From: Polynucleobacter arcticus
GTDB lineage: Bacteria > Pseudomonadota > Gammaproteobacteria > Burkholderiales > Burkholderiaceae
DNA: 64,000 nt
Assembly (NCBI RefSeq): GCF_013307205.1
Contig: NZ_CP028940.1
Coordinates: forward strand, 186,001-250,000
Direction of reading: 5' to 3'
The number at the start of each line of letters is the position of its first letter. The first letter of the stretch is position 1. A program made the translations under genes and the position numbers. Positions 7,424-17,344 of the stretch are shown here, in pieces. The notes beneath the pieces were generated by a model that was not told the origin of the DNA, ran no database searches, and worked only from the letters and a program-made list of their open reading frames with translations.

Positions 7424-8383
7424 TTAGAGTGCAAATCCAAAGGCGGATTTGAATTGCGCTGCGATTTCATCTGCGCTCATTTGGTGATTTTGTGGTCCCT
7501 GATGGGTAATTTTGATGGAACCCATCAAGCTCGCCAGTCGACCAGTTGTTTCCCAGTCCATTCCATGCTCTAGTCCAAATAACAGACCACCACGAAATGC
7601 ATCCCCACATCCGGTTGGATCCACCACTTTTGCTGCCGGTACCGGTGGAATCGCAATACATTTACCCTCAAGGTAGATATCTGCACCTTCGGCACCCTTG
7701 GTAACAATTAAAGCTTTTACTCTTTCCGCAACTTTTGCCAAGCTCAGGCCTGTTCTCTGGGAAAGCATTTCGCCTTCATAGTCATTTACAGCAAGGTAGC
7801 TTGCAATATCGACCAACTCTAAAAGTTCTGGACCATTAAACATTGGTAAACCTTGGCCCGGATCAAATACGAATGGAATGCCTGCCTCAGCCAATTGGTG
7901 GCAGTGCTCCCACATGCCTTGACGCCCATCTGGAGCAACAATGCCAAACTTTGCTGTGCCTTTACTATTTTTGCTCCGCTCCGTAACTACTGCAGACACT
8001 TGATTGAGATGGGATTCACCCATTGCGCCTGGATGAAAAGCGGTAATTTGATTATTGGCTTGATCAGTCGTGATCATGGCTTGAGCGGTAAATGCTTGTT
8101 CAATCTGGCGAATGTGGGTTGCATCAATCTGGAGCTGTTCAAGGCGATTAAGATAGGGCGCGGCATCACCACCTACTGTTGCCATGATGATGGGGTCGCC
8201 ACCAAGAAGTTTGAGGTTATAGGCAATATTGCCAGCGCAACCACCAAATTCTCGGCGCATGGTCGGCACTAAAAAGGCGACATTGAGAATGTGAATCTGC
8301 TCTGGCAGGATTTGATCGGCAAATTTGCCTTCAAAGTTCATGATGGTGTCATAAGCGATAGAACCGCAGATCAAGCTGGCCAT
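7424..8383 (-). CDS. PfkB-family carbohydrate/nucleoside kinase (adenosine-kinase-like)
   Basis: A 319-residue ribokinase-fold enzyme that phosphorylates a sugar or nucleoside with ATP. It shows the substrate-side signature GGCAGNIAYNLKLLGG (about 47-62) and the C-terminal PfkB signature with the anion hole and catalytic aspartate, DPTGCGDAFRGG (about 255-266). The N-terminal region (ICGSIAYDTIMNFEGKF) resembles the group often annotated as adenosine kinase in Burkholderiales, but the substrate cannot be told from the sequence. It lies downstream of the prmA fusion gene on the same strand with a 52-bp gap. Confidence 0.85.
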   Translation of the reverse strand: MASLICGSIAYDTIMNFEGKFADQILPEQIHILNVAFLVPTMRREFGGCAGNIAYNLKLLGGDPIIMATVGGDAAPYLNRLEQLQIDATHIRQIEQAFTAQAMITTDQANNQITAFHPGAMGESHLNQVSAVVTERSKNSKGTAKFGIVAPDGRQGMWEHCHQLAEAGIPFVFDPGQGLPMFNGPELLELVDIASYLAVNDYEGEMLSQRTGLSLAKVAERVKALIVTKGAEGADIYLEGKCIAIPPVPAAKVVDPTGCGDAFRGGLLFGLEHGMDWETTGRLASLMGSIKITHQGPQNHQMSADEIAAQFKSAFGFAL

Positions 8384-8435
8384 AAGTAGTTACTTTCTTA
8401 AAAAATTGGAATGAGTGTGAATTTGAGTTTGCAGT

Positions 8436-9983
8436 CTATTTTTCAGGGTAAAAAATTCTGACGCGATAGCCTGCAGTATTTTGCGGGAGTGAAATAGAAA
8501 GTTCTGAGCGGAAAATTTCACCGGAAGGTGCGCCTTGACGTAAAAACTCAGAATGTGAATCTCGCCAAGCACTAGGTAACCATTCTTGTGGAGAAAATTG
8601 GATTGTTTTGATCTCTAATTCTTCTGCATCGGTGAGCAAAATTTCTACATTAGGGAATAAAGCAGGCAGTGTAAGGCGATTTTGTATCTCAACTTGCAAT
8701 GTAGATTGGTTTAAACCGTTTTTAAGCCCCTCTCGCGCGTTTTCAGGCGCGAGGGTTACTGAAGTTATTTTCCATGCAGAGAAATCGCTTACGGGGCGAT
8801 TCACACACCCTATTGCGCGACATAATTGTTCATCGAACTTCTGCAAGAGAGAAAAAGCAGCAGATGCCATTGCAGAGGAGCTGCCATCAACGCGCGTTGC
8901 TAACTTTGGCAGTAGTGAATTTCTAGATAGATGCTCACCAAAGATGATGAGCAAAAGGAAAAAAAGACTTAGAAGGATTAATTTAGGACTTTTTTTTTGA
9001 GCAGGTACAAGGGCTGCTGAGTTTTTGGCGGCGAATCGCACTGGATCCTCTTTGTGCGGTAGCGTTCCGTGCAAGCAGACCCAACCTTCGCTTTCTTTCC
9101 ATACGGAAAGCGTTAACCATTGGCTGTAAGTGGCAATCACCTCATCAGCTTGGCGAGCAAGTACCCCTGACAACACAATTTTTCCACCTGGACGCATTTT
9201 GTTCACCAAGGCTGGAGCTAACACTTGTAGCGGATTGGCCAAAATATTGGCCATCACGATGTCGTACTTGGTCTCAGCCGCAAGTTCTGGAGCATTTTCA
9301 TCTGGCAACACAAAGCAAATGACAGTGTTGTTAATTTCTGCGTTACTGCGCGCTGCAACCATTGCTTGTGGATCAATATCCGTACCAACAACAGGATTGC
9401 AACCGAGTTTTGCTGCAGCAATGGCCAAAATTCCGGATCCGCAGCCGTAATCAAGCAAACTTTGATTCGCAAGTTGCGTGTTTTGCTCAAGCCAGAGGAG
9501 GCAAAGGTGCGTGGTGGGGTGACTACCAGTGCCAAATGCCAAGCCTGGATCTACGGCTAAGCAAATGGCATTGGGATCGGTCGGTGCCTCATGCCAAGAA
9601 GGCACTACCCAGATACGCTCACCAATCTGAATCGGCGCAAATTGACTTTGGGTTAAGCGAACCCAATCTTGTTCTTCAACAATCTTTTCTTCGGGCGCTG
9701 GGAGCTTAAATCCAGCCTCTTGCAGTGATGCTAACAGTTCGGGAATAAAGTTCACCGCATCAGAGTCATCAATCTCCGGATTGAATAAGGCGGTTACTGA
9801 AGAGCGATCCCATGCCTGAACCTCGGGTGAGAGTCCAGGTTCACCATAAAGTGGGTTTTCATCGTAACCACCAGCAGCATCATCTTCAACGGTGACAGAA
9901 AGTGCACCCACTTCCAGCAGTGCATCACCCAAAGGCTCCGCGATCTCGGCTGGGACCGTGAAAACAAGTTCACGATAAGACAT
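8436..9983 (-). CDS. prmA: ribosomal protein L11 methyltransferase PrmA fused to TM-DUF3426 module
   Basis: Residues 1 to about 305 are a full PrmA, the SAM-dependent enzyme that trimethylates ribosomal protein L11: substrate-binding N domain, then [14 protein letters not shown] (145-158), SAM motif [14 protein letters not shown] (177-190) and MANILANPL (244-252). The reading frame then runs on through a linker, a transmembrane helix (about 334-350) and a DUF3426-like domain to residue 515. In relatives a DUF3426 protein with an N-terminal CxxC zinc ribbon is normally a separate gene after prmA. Here the zinc ribbon is missing and the membrane module is joined to PrmA. PrmA alone is about 300 residues. 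The gene follows accC after 34 bp. Confidence 0.9.
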   Translation of the reverse strand: MSYRELVFTVPAEIAEPLGDALLEVGALSVTVEDDAAGGYDENPLYGEPGLSPEVQAWDRSSVTALFNPEIDDSDAVNFIPELLASLQEAGFKLPAPEEKIVEEQDWVRLTQSQFAPIQIGERIWVVPSWHEAPTDPNAICLAVDPGLAFGTGSHPTTHLCLLWLEQNTQLANQSLLDYGCGSGILAIAAAKLGCNPVVGTDIDPQAMVAARSNAEINNTVICFVLPDENAPELAAETKYDIVMANILANPLQVLAPALVNKMRPGGKIVLSGVLARQADEVIATYSQWLTLSVWKESEGWVCLHGTLPHKEDPVRFAAKNSAALVPAQKKSPKLILLSLFFLLLIIFGEHLSRNSLLPKLATRVDGSSSAMASAAFSLLQKFDEQLCRAIGCVNRPVSDFSAWKITSVTLAPENAREGLKNGLNQSTLQVEIQNRLTLPALFPNVEILLTDAEELEIKTIQFSPQEWLPSAWRDSHSEFLRQGAPSGEIFRSELSISLPQNTAGYRVRIFYPEK

Positions 9984-10017
9984 GCTTACTCCATATGGGC
10001 ATCAAATCATCCACTGC

Positions 10018-11382
10018 TTAGGACTTGCCACGACTGGCGGCTTGCTCTTCAAGACGATGCTCGAGATAGTGAATGCTGGTGCCGCCTTCAATGAAGTTGG
10101 GGTCCAGCATGAGTTCACGATGCAGGGGTACATTGGTTGTAATGCCATCAATGACGATCTCAGAAAGGGCAATCTGCATGCGACGAATTGCTTGCTCGCG
10201 AGTATTTCCATAAGAAATTAACTTGCCGATCATGGAATCATAATTGGACGGTACTACGTAACCGCTATAGGCATGGGAGTCGACACGTATTCCAGGGCCA
10301 CCTGGCATATGAAACGAACCAATCTTGCCTGGACTTGGCGTGAACTTAAATGGATCTTCAGCATTGAGACGACACTCAATGGCATGACCACGAAAAACGA
10401 TGTCCTTTTGGCGATAGCTAAGTTTTAGACCGGCAGCAATACGAATTTGCTCCTGAACGATATCCACGCCGGTAATCATTTCAGTGACAGGATGCTCTAC
10501 TTGAACGCGGGTGTTCATCTCGATGAAGAAGAAATTACCATCCTCGTATAAAAATTCGAAAGTACCAGCACCACGGTAGCCAATTTTTCTACAGGCTTCA
10601 GCACAGCGCTCACCAATTTTTGCAATCGCACGACGATCAATGCCTGGAGCAGGCGCTTCCTCAATCACTTTTTGGTGGCGACGTTGCATAGAGCAGTCAC
10701 GCTCACCTAACCAAATGGCACTACCATGGGTATCGGCCAGAATCTGAATCTCTACGTGGCGAGGTTTCTCTAGAAACTTCTCCATGTAGACCTCTGGATT
10801 GCCAAATGCGCGACCAGCTTCTTCTTTGGTCATGTTGACCGCATTCAGAAGTGCTGCCTCTGTATGTACAACACGCATACCGCGACCACCACCACCACCG
10901 GCAGCTTTAATAATGACTGGGTAGCCAACCCGTTTTGCAGTAGCGATAATTTCTTTTGGATCACTTGGTAATGCGCCTTCAGATCCGGGTACGCAAGGAA
11001 CCCCCGCTTTGATCATTGCCCGCTTGGCTGAAACCTTGTCACCCATAAGACGAATTGATGCTGCTGTAGGGCCGATAAATGCAAAACCTGACTTTTCTAC
11101 ACGCTCAGCAAAGTCGGCGTTCTCAGAGAGAAAGCCATAGCCTGGATGAATTGCTTCAGCATCCGTCACTTCTGCAGCTGAAATAATCGCTGGCATATTG
11201 AGGTAGCTCAGCGGTGAGGGGGCTGGCCCGATGCATACAGCTTCATCTGCAAGCTTCACATACTTCGCTTCTTTATCTGCAGTGGAGAATACGACCACAG
11301 TTTTAATTCCCAACTCGCGACAGGCGCGCTGGATACGGAGAGCAATTTCTCCGCGATTGGCAATCAGAATCTTATCGAACAT
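10018..11382 (-). CDS. accC: acetyl-CoA carboxylase, biotin carboxylase subunit
   Basis: AccC carboxylates the biotin of AccB with ATP and bicarbonate, the first step of fatty-acid synthesis. The 454-residue protein has the typical start [17 protein letters not shown], the ATP-grasp glycine loop [10 protein letters not shown] (about residues 160-170), the [13 protein letters not shown] segment, and [16 protein letters not shown] with the metal-binding glutamate, asparagine and catalytic arginine. Length and ends match the family. It follows accB on the minus strand with a 63-bp gap and precedes prmA, the usual order in Burkholderiales. Confidence 0.97.
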   Translation of the reverse strand: MFDKILIANRGEIALRIQRACRELGIKTVVVFSTADKEAKYVKLADEAVCIGPAPSPLSYLNMPAIISAAEVTDAEAIHPGYGFLSENADFAERVEKSGFAFIGPTAASIRLMGDKVSAKRAMIKAGVPCVPGSEGALPSDPKEIIATAKRVGYPVIIKAAGGGGGRGMRVVHTEAALLNAVNMTKEEAGRAFGNPEVYMEKFLEKPRHVEIQILADTHGSAIWLGERDCSMQRRHQKVIEEAPAPGIDRRAIAKIGERCAEACRKIGYRGAGTFEFLYEDGNFFFIEMNTRVQVEHPVTEMITGVDIVQEQIRIAAGLKLSYRQKDIVFRGHAIECRLNAEDPFKFTPSPGKIGSFHMPGGPGIRVDSHAYSGYVVPSNYDSMIGKLISYGNTREQAIRRMQIALSEIVIDGITTNVPLHRELMLDPNFIEGGTSIHYLEHRLEEQAASRGKS

Positions 11383-11445
11383 GTCGGCTCTGAGTTAAGT
11401 AACGGTGGATTGAAATGAATCTAGCAGTGATCAATTGATGATCAG

Positions 11446-11910
11446 TTAAGCAATGATGAACAGTGGCTGATCAAACTCAACGCCTTGACCGTTTTCACAC
11501 AAAATTTGCTTAATGACGCCAGCTTGCTCAGACTCAATCTCATTGAGGAGCTTCATAGCTTCAATAATGCAGAGTGTTTGGCCAACCTTGACTGTATCGC
11601 CTACTTTGACGAAATCCGGAGACTCAGGATTTGGCGCGCGATAGAAAGTCCCAACCATGGGTGAGCGAGCTACAAAACCGGTTTCAGCAGGAACTTCTTC
11701 TACTGTCGGTGTTGTGGCAACTGGTGCAGCAGCCGGCGCAGCTTGCATTGCAAGAGCAGGCGCTGGATTGGCGTAGACCACTTGACCAGCGGCAGCTGAA
11801 GATCCTGCATTGACGATGCGAACACGATCTTCGCCTTCGTTTACTTCTAATTCAGAGATTCCTGACTCAGAAACGAGGTCGATTAGGGTTTTTAGTTTTC
11901 TCAGGTCCAT
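11446..11910 (-). CDS. accB: acetyl-CoA carboxylase, biotin carboxyl carrier protein
   Basis: AccB carries the covalently bound biotin between AccC and the carboxyltransferase AccAD. The 154-residue protein has an N-terminal conserved region ([23 protein letters not shown]), an Ala/Pro/Thr-rich flexible linker (about 35-75) and a C-terminal biotinyl domain with the motif [11 protein letters not shown]120 is the biotinylation site. It also has the protruding-thumb region typical of acetyl-CoA carboxylase BCCPs. It lies between aroQ and accC. Confidence 0.97.
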   Translation of the reverse strand: MDLRKLKTLIDLVSESGISELEVNEGEDRVRIVNAGSSAAAGQVVYANPAPALAMQAAPAAAPVATTPTVEEVPAETGFVARSPMVGTFYRAPNPESPDFVKVGDTVKVGQTLCIIEAMKLLNEIESEQAGVIKQILCENGQGVEFDQPLFIIA

Positions 11911-11939
11911 GGAAAGGCTTCCTCTCTTGAAATGCTCAG

Positions 11940-12395
11940 TTAATCTTTATTTTGTAAACGGGCAATGGCAGCTTGTAGTGCTAATTCATAGCCAATTGCC
12001 CCTAATCCGCAGATCACGCCAGTGGCGATATCGGACAGATAAGAGTGTTTACGGAATTCTTCGCGTTGGTGGATATTGGAAAGATGTACTTCGGTGAATG
12101 GAATAGCCACCCCAGCTAAGGCATCCCGCAAGGCAACGCTCGTATGGGTAAATGCACCTGGATTAATAATGATGAAATCCACCCCATCTTGCTTGGCCTT
12201 CTGAACTCGGTCAATAAGCTCACCTTCATGATTGCTTTGGAAAGTGGATAAATCAACCGCATTGGATTTAGCAATCGTGCCAAGCTTCGTATGAATGTCT
12301 TCCATGGTTGTTTTACCGTAAACCTCTGGTTCACGGGTTCCCAGCAAATTGAGATTGGGACCTTGAATTACGAGAATTGATGTATTTTTCGACAT
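11940..12395 (-). CDS. aroQ: 3-dehydroquinate dehydratase, type II
   Basis: AroQ converts 3-dehydroquinate to 3-dehydroshikimate in the shikimate pathway. The 151-residue length is typical of the dodecameric type II enzyme. Landmarks are [18 protein letters not shown] (with the catalytic arginine and tyrosine), [17 protein letters not shown] (asparagine/threonine substrate site) and [19 protein letters not shown] (catalytic histidine). It is the first gene of the aroQ-accB-accC set on the minus strand; accB follows after 29 bp. The pathway partner aroE is at about 18.2 kb. Confidence 0.96.
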   Translation of the reverse strand: MSKNTSILVIQGPNLNLLGTREPEVYGKTTMEDIHTKLGTIAKSNAVDLSTFQSNHEGELIDRVQKAKQDGVDFIIINPGAFTHTSVALRDALAGVAIPFTEVHLSNIHQREEFRKHSYLSDIATGVICGLGAIGYELALQAAIARLQNKD

Positions 12396-12477
12396 AGATC
12401 GATATTTTTAGAGGCAGTTAGGTTTAATTAGGTTATTACAGCGCATCTCTAAAACTGCTTACATCGTGAGGATTGTT

Positions 12478-12487
12478 CTTCGCGAAG
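12478..12487. promoter_or_regulatory. 10-bp perfect palindrome near aroQ promoter
   Basis: CTTCGCGAAG is a perfect palindrome in the 250-bp gap before aroQ. It lies just downstream, on the minus strand, of a possible -10 element, so it could be an operator. Ten bases can also occur by chance. Confidence 0.25.
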
Positions 12488-12496
12488 TACTTTCAA

Positions 12497-12502
12497 AGTA
12501 TA
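12497..12502 (-). promoter_or_regulatory. possible -10 element for aroQ-accBC
   Basis: The minus strand reads TATACT here, about 100 bp before the aroQ start. I see no good -35 box at the right distance, so this is weak. Confidence 0.25.
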
Positions 12503-12645
12503 ACCCTGGAACCAGTCCGCAGCCTTATTTTAATGGCCGAAAAAATCGCTTTTTACTGCGATTTGAAGGATGAATATTGCTAAATTGAGCGTAAAAATAC
12601 CAAATATAGATGGACTTAACGAATCAAAAAATTCAGAAAAAGAGC

Positions 12646-13173
12646 TTATAAAGCAGATTTAATTGCTTTTCTGAGCTCTTCTTCGCTTATCTTTCCTAAT
12701 TTGCTACTAGTTGCTTTTCCTTGGGCGTTAATAATGATCGTATACGGAAGAGCCCCTTGAGTATTTCCCATTTCCTTAGAGAGCTTACTACCCTCAAGCC
12801 CGCCAATCACAATTGGGTAAGAAACTGGGGTTTTTTCTAGGAATTGACGAATATTAGAGGGTGAATCGATGCCAATGCCGACAAATAAGACATTTTTACT
12901 CTTGAACTCTGCTTGTAGCTTGTCCAAAGTCGGCATCTCTTCAACACAAGGAGGGCACCAGGATGCCCAAAAGTTCACCACGAGAACTTTTCCACGCCAT
13001 TCCTGGGTATCGACTGATTTTCCATCGGGTGTTTGCCACGGATTAGCAAAAAAGGCTTTAATTGCAGGATCGTCTGCCAGCTCTGTTTTGAAGATCCATT
13101 GCGAAGTCGCGACTCCCGCAGCAAGGGCTACGAGGTTAAATCCAATGATGCTAATCCACTGTCTTCGATTCAT
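12646..13173 (-). CDS. TlpA-family thiol:disulfide oxidoreductase, membrane anchored
   Basis: A 175-residue thioredoxin-fold protein held at the outer face of the inner membrane by an N-terminal helix (about 7-25). The active site is WASWCPPCVEEMP with C73 and C76. Such TlpA/ResA proteins usually reduce disulfides in the periplasm, for example on apocytochrome c or copper proteins. The cis-proline region (ALPYTIIINAQG) and the final helix are present. An AAGGAG ribosome site precedes the ATG. The gene is divergent from mpl with only 26 bp between starts. The precise client cannot be inferred. Confidence 0.85.
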   Translation of the reverse strand: MNRRQWISIIGFNLVALAAGVATSQWIFKTELADDPAIKAFFANPWQTPDGKSVDTQEWRGKVLVVNFWASWCPPCVEEMPTLDKLQAEFKSKNVLFVGIGIDSPSNIRQFLEKTPVSYPIVIGGLEGSKLSKEMGNTQGALPYTIIINAQGKATSSKLGKISEEELRKAIKSAL

Positions 13174-13199
13174 TGCTACTCCTTAGCTAAAATTCCCTC

Positions 13200-14609
13200 A
13201 TGCATATTCATATCTTGGGCATTTGCGGTACTTTCATGGGCGGCATTGCCGCAATCGCTCGGCAAGCCGGACATCGCGTCACTGGCTGTGATGCCAACGT
13301 GTATCCACCAATGAGCACTCAGCTTGAAGCACAGGGCATTGAGCTCATTGAGGGATTCTCGCCTGACCAATTATTACAGTTTGAGACGATGCCGGATTTA
13401 TTTGTCATCGGCAATGTGGTTTCTCGTGGTAATCCATTAATGGAGGCCATACTCAATCAAGGGCTTCCATACACCTCAGGACCGCAGTGGCTGGGTGAGC
13501 AAGTGCTATTTGGTAGACATGTATTAGCCGTTGCTGGAACGCATGGCAAAACCACCACCTCTGCCATGCTGGCCTGGATCTTAGAATTCAATGACTATAA
13601 GCCGGGGTATTTAATTGGTGGCGTACCCCTGAACTTCACGGTATCGGCTCGCCTTGGCGAGAGCAAGTATTTTGTGATCGAGGCAGATGAATATGACACT
13701 GCTTTCTTTGATAAGCGCAGTAAGTTTGTTCACTACCGTCCGCGTACGGCTTTATTGAATAATCTGGAGTTCGACCATGCTGATATTTTTGCTGACCTTG
13801 CTGCAATTGAAACGCAGTTTCATCATTTGGTTCGTACGGTGCCAGGCAATGGTCTAGTGGTGGTGAATGGCGAAGAGCCTGCTTTGGAAAGAGTGATTGC
13901 GCGAGGTGCTTGGGCCCCAGTCGAACGGTTTGGGCAAGATAAACAAAACACCTGGTCTTTAATTTCTCAAGCGGCTGATGGCTTTACTGTGGTGCACCAG
14001 GGCAAAGAGGTGGCGAAAGTTCAGTGGGCACCAAACTCTGGCGTGATGGGTCGTCACAATCAACTGAATGCATTAGCCGCAATTGCCTCCGCAAACCACA
14101 TTGGTATTTCGCCGGCTGATGCAGCGTGTGCTTTGGCTGAGTTCAAAAATGTGAAGCGCCGGCTAGAAACGATTGGTGTAGCAAATGAGGTAACGGTCTA
14201 TGATGACTTTGCGCATCATCCAACTGCGATCACTACAACAGTAGATGGTCTACGTCGTCGCGTAGGACAGTCCAGGATTTTGGCTGTGTTGGAGCCTCGA
14301 TCCAATACGATGAAGTTAGGCGTCATGAAGGCCCAGCTGCCTAATAGCTTGGAGGCGGCCGACAAGATCTTTGCTTACGGTGCCAGCTCCGGTAAGGAAA
14401 CTCTTGGCTGGAATTTAAGTGAAGTCCTTTCCCCACTCAACAAGAAAGTTAAAGATCGCGCTGTAGCTTTCGACGAACTCGGTGCTTTGGTAAATGCAGT
14501 GGCGAATGAAGCGCAACCTGGTGATCACATTCTAGTCATGAGCAATGGCGGCTTCGGTGGCGTGCATCAAAAAATATTGACTGTAATACAAGAGAAAGTA
14601 AAGTCATGA
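13200..14609 (+). CDS. mpl: UDP-N-acetylmuramate:L-Ala-D-Glu-meso-DAP ligase
   Basis: Mpl rejoins recycled tripeptide to UDP-MurNAc and so acts downstream of AmpD in murein recycling. The 469-residue protein has the Mur-ligase layout: a Rossmann-like N domain ([21 protein letters not shown]), the ATP loop [13 protein letters not shown] (about 113-125), the [19 protein letters not shown] segment that separates Mpl from MurC, and the C domain with [11 protein letters not shown]. Length matches the family. Its stop overlaps the fabG start by 4 nt (ATGA), implying translational coupling. Confidence 0.96.
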   Translation: MHIHILGICGTFMGGIAAIARQAGHRVTGCDANVYPPMSTQLEAQGIELIEGFSPDQLLQFETMPDLFVIGNVVSRGNPLMEAILNQGLPYTSGPQWLGEQVLFGRHVLAVAGTHGKTTTSAMLAWILEFNDYKPGYLIGGVPLNFTVSARLGESKYFVIEADEYDTAFFDKRSKFVHYRPRTALLNNLEFDHADIFADLAAIETQFHHLVRTVPGNGLVVVNGEEPALERVIARGAWAPVERFGQDKQNTWSLISQAADGFTVVHQGKEVAKVQWAPNSGVMGRHNQLNALAAIASANHIGISPADAACALAEFKNVKRRLETIGVANEVTVYDDFAHHPTAITTTVDGLRRRVGQSRILAVLEPRSNTMKLGVMKAQLPNSLEAADKIFAYGASSGKETLGWNLSEVLSPLNKKVKDRAVAFDELGALVNAVANEAQPGDHILVMSNGGFGGVHQKILTVIQEKVKS

Positions 14610-15340
14610 GCATGAGACTAAAAGATAAGGTAGCCATCATTACTGGCGCAGCTAAAGGCATTGGGTTTGCAACAGCCAAACGATTTGCGCAAGAAGGTGC
14701 AAAGGTCATGATTGCAGACATCAATCCTGAAGCAGTGAAGGCTGCGGCAGATCTGATTCCCGGATCTGAAGCTTATGTCATGAATGTGACTGATCGCGCT
14801 AGCATCGAAGCTGCGGTTGACCAAGTCATGCAACGCCATGGACGGATTGATATTTTGATTAATAATGCCGGCATCACGCAAGATGCGCGCTTAGTCAAAA
14901 TGACTGAAGCGCAATTTGATACCGTGATTGATGTCAATCTCAAAGGTGTATTTAATTGCACTCAATTAGTTGTTCCACACATGCTGGAAGTTGGTAAAGG
15001 CTCTATTGTCAATGCTTCAAGCGTTGTGGGCATTTACGGAAACTTTGGTCAAACAAACTACTCTGCTACGAAGTTTGGCGTCATTGGCTTTACGAAGACT
15101 TGGGCGCGTGAACTGGGTGCAAAAGGCATTCGGGTAAATGCAGTGTGCCCAGGCTTTATTGCCACTGAGATGGTGAAGGCCATGCCAGAGAATATCTTGC
15201 AAGATATTGAGAGACGTAGTTGGCTCGGCCGCCTAGGCACCCCAGAAGAAATAGCCAATGTGTATTTATTTTTAGCAAGTGATGAAGCAAGCTATATCAA
15301 TGGCGTGGCGCTTGAAGCTAGCGGCGGGATCTCCCTCTAA
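14606..15340 (+). CDS. fabG: 3-oxoacyl-ACP reductase-like short-chain dehydrogenase
   Basis: A 244-residue classical short-chain dehydrogenase. It shows the cofactor loop [12 protein letters not shown] (about 14-25), the NNAG motif (NNAGITQ), and the catalytic serine ([10 protein letters not shown]), tyrosine and lysine (YSATKFG). The C-terminal region with the ending [15 protein letters not shown] matches FabG-type 3-oxoacyl-[ACP] reductases of fatty-acid synthesis, though acetoacetyl-CoA reductases of polyester synthesis look much alike. Its start overlaps the mpl stop, and the RNase II-like gene starts 2 nt after its own stop. It may not be the main fabG, which usually lies with fabD and acpP. 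Confidence 0.85.
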   Translation: MSMRLKDKVAIITGAAKGIGFATAKRFAQEGAKVMIADINPEAVKAAADLIPGSEAYVMNVTDRASIEAAVDQVMQRHGRIDILINNAGITQDARLVKMTEAQFDTVIDVNLKGVFNCTQLVVPHMLEVGKGSIVNASSVVGIYGNFGQTNYSATKFGVIGFTKTWARELGAKGIRVNAVCPGFIATEMVKAMPENILQDIERRSWLGRLGTPEEIANVYLFLASDEASYINGVALEASGGISL

Positions 15341-15342
15341 GC

Positions 15343-17331
15343 ATGCATCTTTTATATGAAGAAGGTGGCGACATAAAGGTTGCTACAGTCCAGTCTGCCT
15401 CGGGCACTGGAGATGCGGAGTCATGGCAAGCTACTAGCCTATCTGGTAAGAAGATCAAATTAAAAGCCAAAGAGGTTTGGTTGCGCTTTGAGAAACCAGA
15501 GCCACAAGCATTGATGGATGAGGCCACTGTCTCATCTAAAGAGATTGATTTGCAATTCTTATGGGACTGCGCTCCCGATGATGAGTTTGACTTGGTGGAC
15601 GTTGCAAAGGAGTACTTTGGTGCACAAGCAACGATTCCACAGCAAACTGCCTTGGCGATCGCCTTGCAAGGTGCGCCCGTATTTTTCCGGCGCAAAGGTC
15701 GTGGACGTTTTCTAAGGGCGCCGCTTGAGCAGTTGCAAGCTGGCTTAGCAGCGCTTGAGCGTAAGCAAAAAGAATTGGAGCAACAGGCTGCTTGGCAGCA
15801 GGAGCTGGTGTCTGGCACATTCCCGGAAACTCTCAAGTCCCAAGCCAATCAGTTGCTGTTTTCTCCGGATAAAAATACATCGGCCTATAAGGCCTTGATT
15901 GCAGCTTGTACCGAGTCTGGTGAGTCACCCGCACAACTCATGATCCGTTGCAAAGCAATAGACTCACCTTTGCAATATCACCAAGCAATGTTCTTAAAGA
16001 CCCATTTTCCGAATGGAGCAAATCACGATGAGGGTTTGGCGGTAGAGCAAGCCATATTCGATGCAGTGATTGCTGAGTTGCCGCTGGCGGAAGTAAACGC
16101 TTTCTCAATCGATGATGCAGGCACTACAGAAATTGATGATGCTTTGTCGGTGACTGCACTTGCAGATGGTGGGCATCGGATTGGTATTCATATTGCCGCC
16201 CCAGGTTTGGCCATCACTAAGGATGATGCTCTTGACCGGGTTGCACGTTCGCGCATGTCGACAGTGTATTTTCCTGGTGACAAAATTACGATGTTGCCGG
16301 ATACGGTGATTCAACAATTCTCACTCGATGAGGGCGCTGCCCGTCCAGCTTTATCAATTTATGTTGATATCGATGGTGCTGGCGTAGTAGATAAAGACTC
16401 TTTGCAATTGCGTGCCGAGATGGTTCCAATGGGAGCTAATCTGCGCTTGGAAAATATAGAGCATCTCGTGACAGAAGAAAGTCTAGCGGATGAAGCGGCT
16501 GATTATTCGTATCGTCAAGAGTTAAGCATCTTATGGACAGCAGCCAAGCTGTTACATGCTGGACGTCAAGAGCAGCGAGTAGTCAACGGACTGCGCGCTG
16601 AGCAATTGGGGGTGATTGACCCCAATGCTTTGGCGCGCGATTTTCATTTTCAAATCAAAGATGTTGACGGCGTACAAAAAGTGGAAATCACGCCACGTCA
16701 ACGTGGCTCCATCCTAGATACGATCGTTGCTGAGTGGATGATTTATTGCAATAGTGCTTCAGGACGTTTACTTGCTGACCACGGTTTACCCGGGCTGTTC
16801 CGTACCCAAAAGGGCTGGGGCCCATTGCGTACCCGTATGCAAACTACCCCCGGCCCCCATGAGGGTTTGGGATTAGATTACTACGCCTGGTGTACATCGC
16901 CACTACGTCGTTATTCTGATTTAGTCAATCAATGGCAACTTATCGCTTTGGCTAAGCATGGCATTACTGCAAAGATGGTGGCGCCATTTCCCCCGCGCGA
17001 TGCAACCTTAATGGGTATTGCAGCAGACTTTGAAGCATGTTACTCAGCTTACGGTGAATATCAGGATCGCTTAGAAAAGTATTGGTGCTTGCGTTGGATC
17101 ATGCAAGACGAAGTTCCTCAGCAAGTCTTTGTAAGACATCTTAAAGAAGGTATGTCGCGGGTTGAGCCTATTCCACTGCATTTACCTGTACCAGAGTTGG
17201 CTGCGCATCCTCGTATGACTCGTGCGGAGGTAAGTATTGCCGATGTCGATCTACTGCAGTTGAGTGCTGGGGTACGCGTTCTTCATATTGAAACCCCAGA
17301 AGTTCCTGAGAGTGATGCCAGTCCTGCTTAA
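15343..17331 (+). CDS. RNase II-family 3'-5' exoribonuclease (RNB domain)
   Basis: A 662-residue protein whose central RNB domain (about 245-560) is the catalytic domain of RNase II/R enzymes. The metal-binding segment is FSIDDAGTTEIDDALS (about 252-267). The positions that are four aspartates in E. coli RNase II (D201, D207, D209, D210) are here D, E, D, D, so the second is a glutamate. The later arginine-containing motif TSPLRRYSDLVNQWQ is intact. The N-terminal part is not a clear cold-shock domain, and the C-terminal S1 domain is weak or absent. An mRNA-decay role is likely. The next gene probably starts just behind the stop or overlaps it slightly. Confidence 0.85.
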   Translation: MHLLYEEGGDIKVATVQSASGTGDAESWQATSLSGKKIKLKAKEVWLRFEKPEPQALMDEATVSSKEIDLQFLWDCAPDDEFDLVDVAKEYFGAQATIPQQTALAIALQGAPVFFRRKGRGRFLRAPLEQLQAGLAALERKQKELEQQAAWQQELVSGTFPETLKSQANQLLFSPDKNTSAYKALIAACTESGESPAQLMIRCKAIDSPLQYHQAMFLKTHFPNGANHDEGLAVEQAIFDAVIAELPLAEVNAFSIDDAGTTEIDDALSVTALADGGHRIGIHIAAPGLAITKDDALDRVARSRMSTVYFPGDKITMLPDTVIQQFSLDEGAARPALSIYVDIDGAGVVDKDSLQLRAEMVPMGANLRLENIEHLVTEESLADEAADYSYRQELSILWTAAKLLHAGRQEQRVVNGLRAEQLGVIDPNALARDFHFQIKDVDGVQKVEITPRQRGSILDTIVAEWMIYCNSASGRLLADHGLPGLFRTQKGWGPLRTRMQTTPGPHEGLGLDYYAWCTSPLRRYSDLVNQWQLIALAKHGITAKMVAPFPPRDATLMGIAADFEACYSAYGEYQDRLEKYWCLRWIMQDEVPQQVFVRHLKEGMSRVEPIPLHLPVPELAAHPRMTRAEVSIADVDLLQLSAGVRVLHIETPEVPESDASPA

Positions 17332-17344
17332 GCTGAGGCAGGGC

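Noticed and set aside
7853..8272. 139-codon plus-strand frame inside the sugar kinase gene
   Set aside because: It lies entirely antisense to a clear PfkB-family gene and its translation is not protein-like.
17264..17344. Longer N-terminus for the TonB-like protein starting at 17264
   Set aside because: It would overlap the RNase II-like gene by 68 nt and adds sequence that is not part of the membrane-helix region. ATG 17345 has a ribosome site at proper distance.
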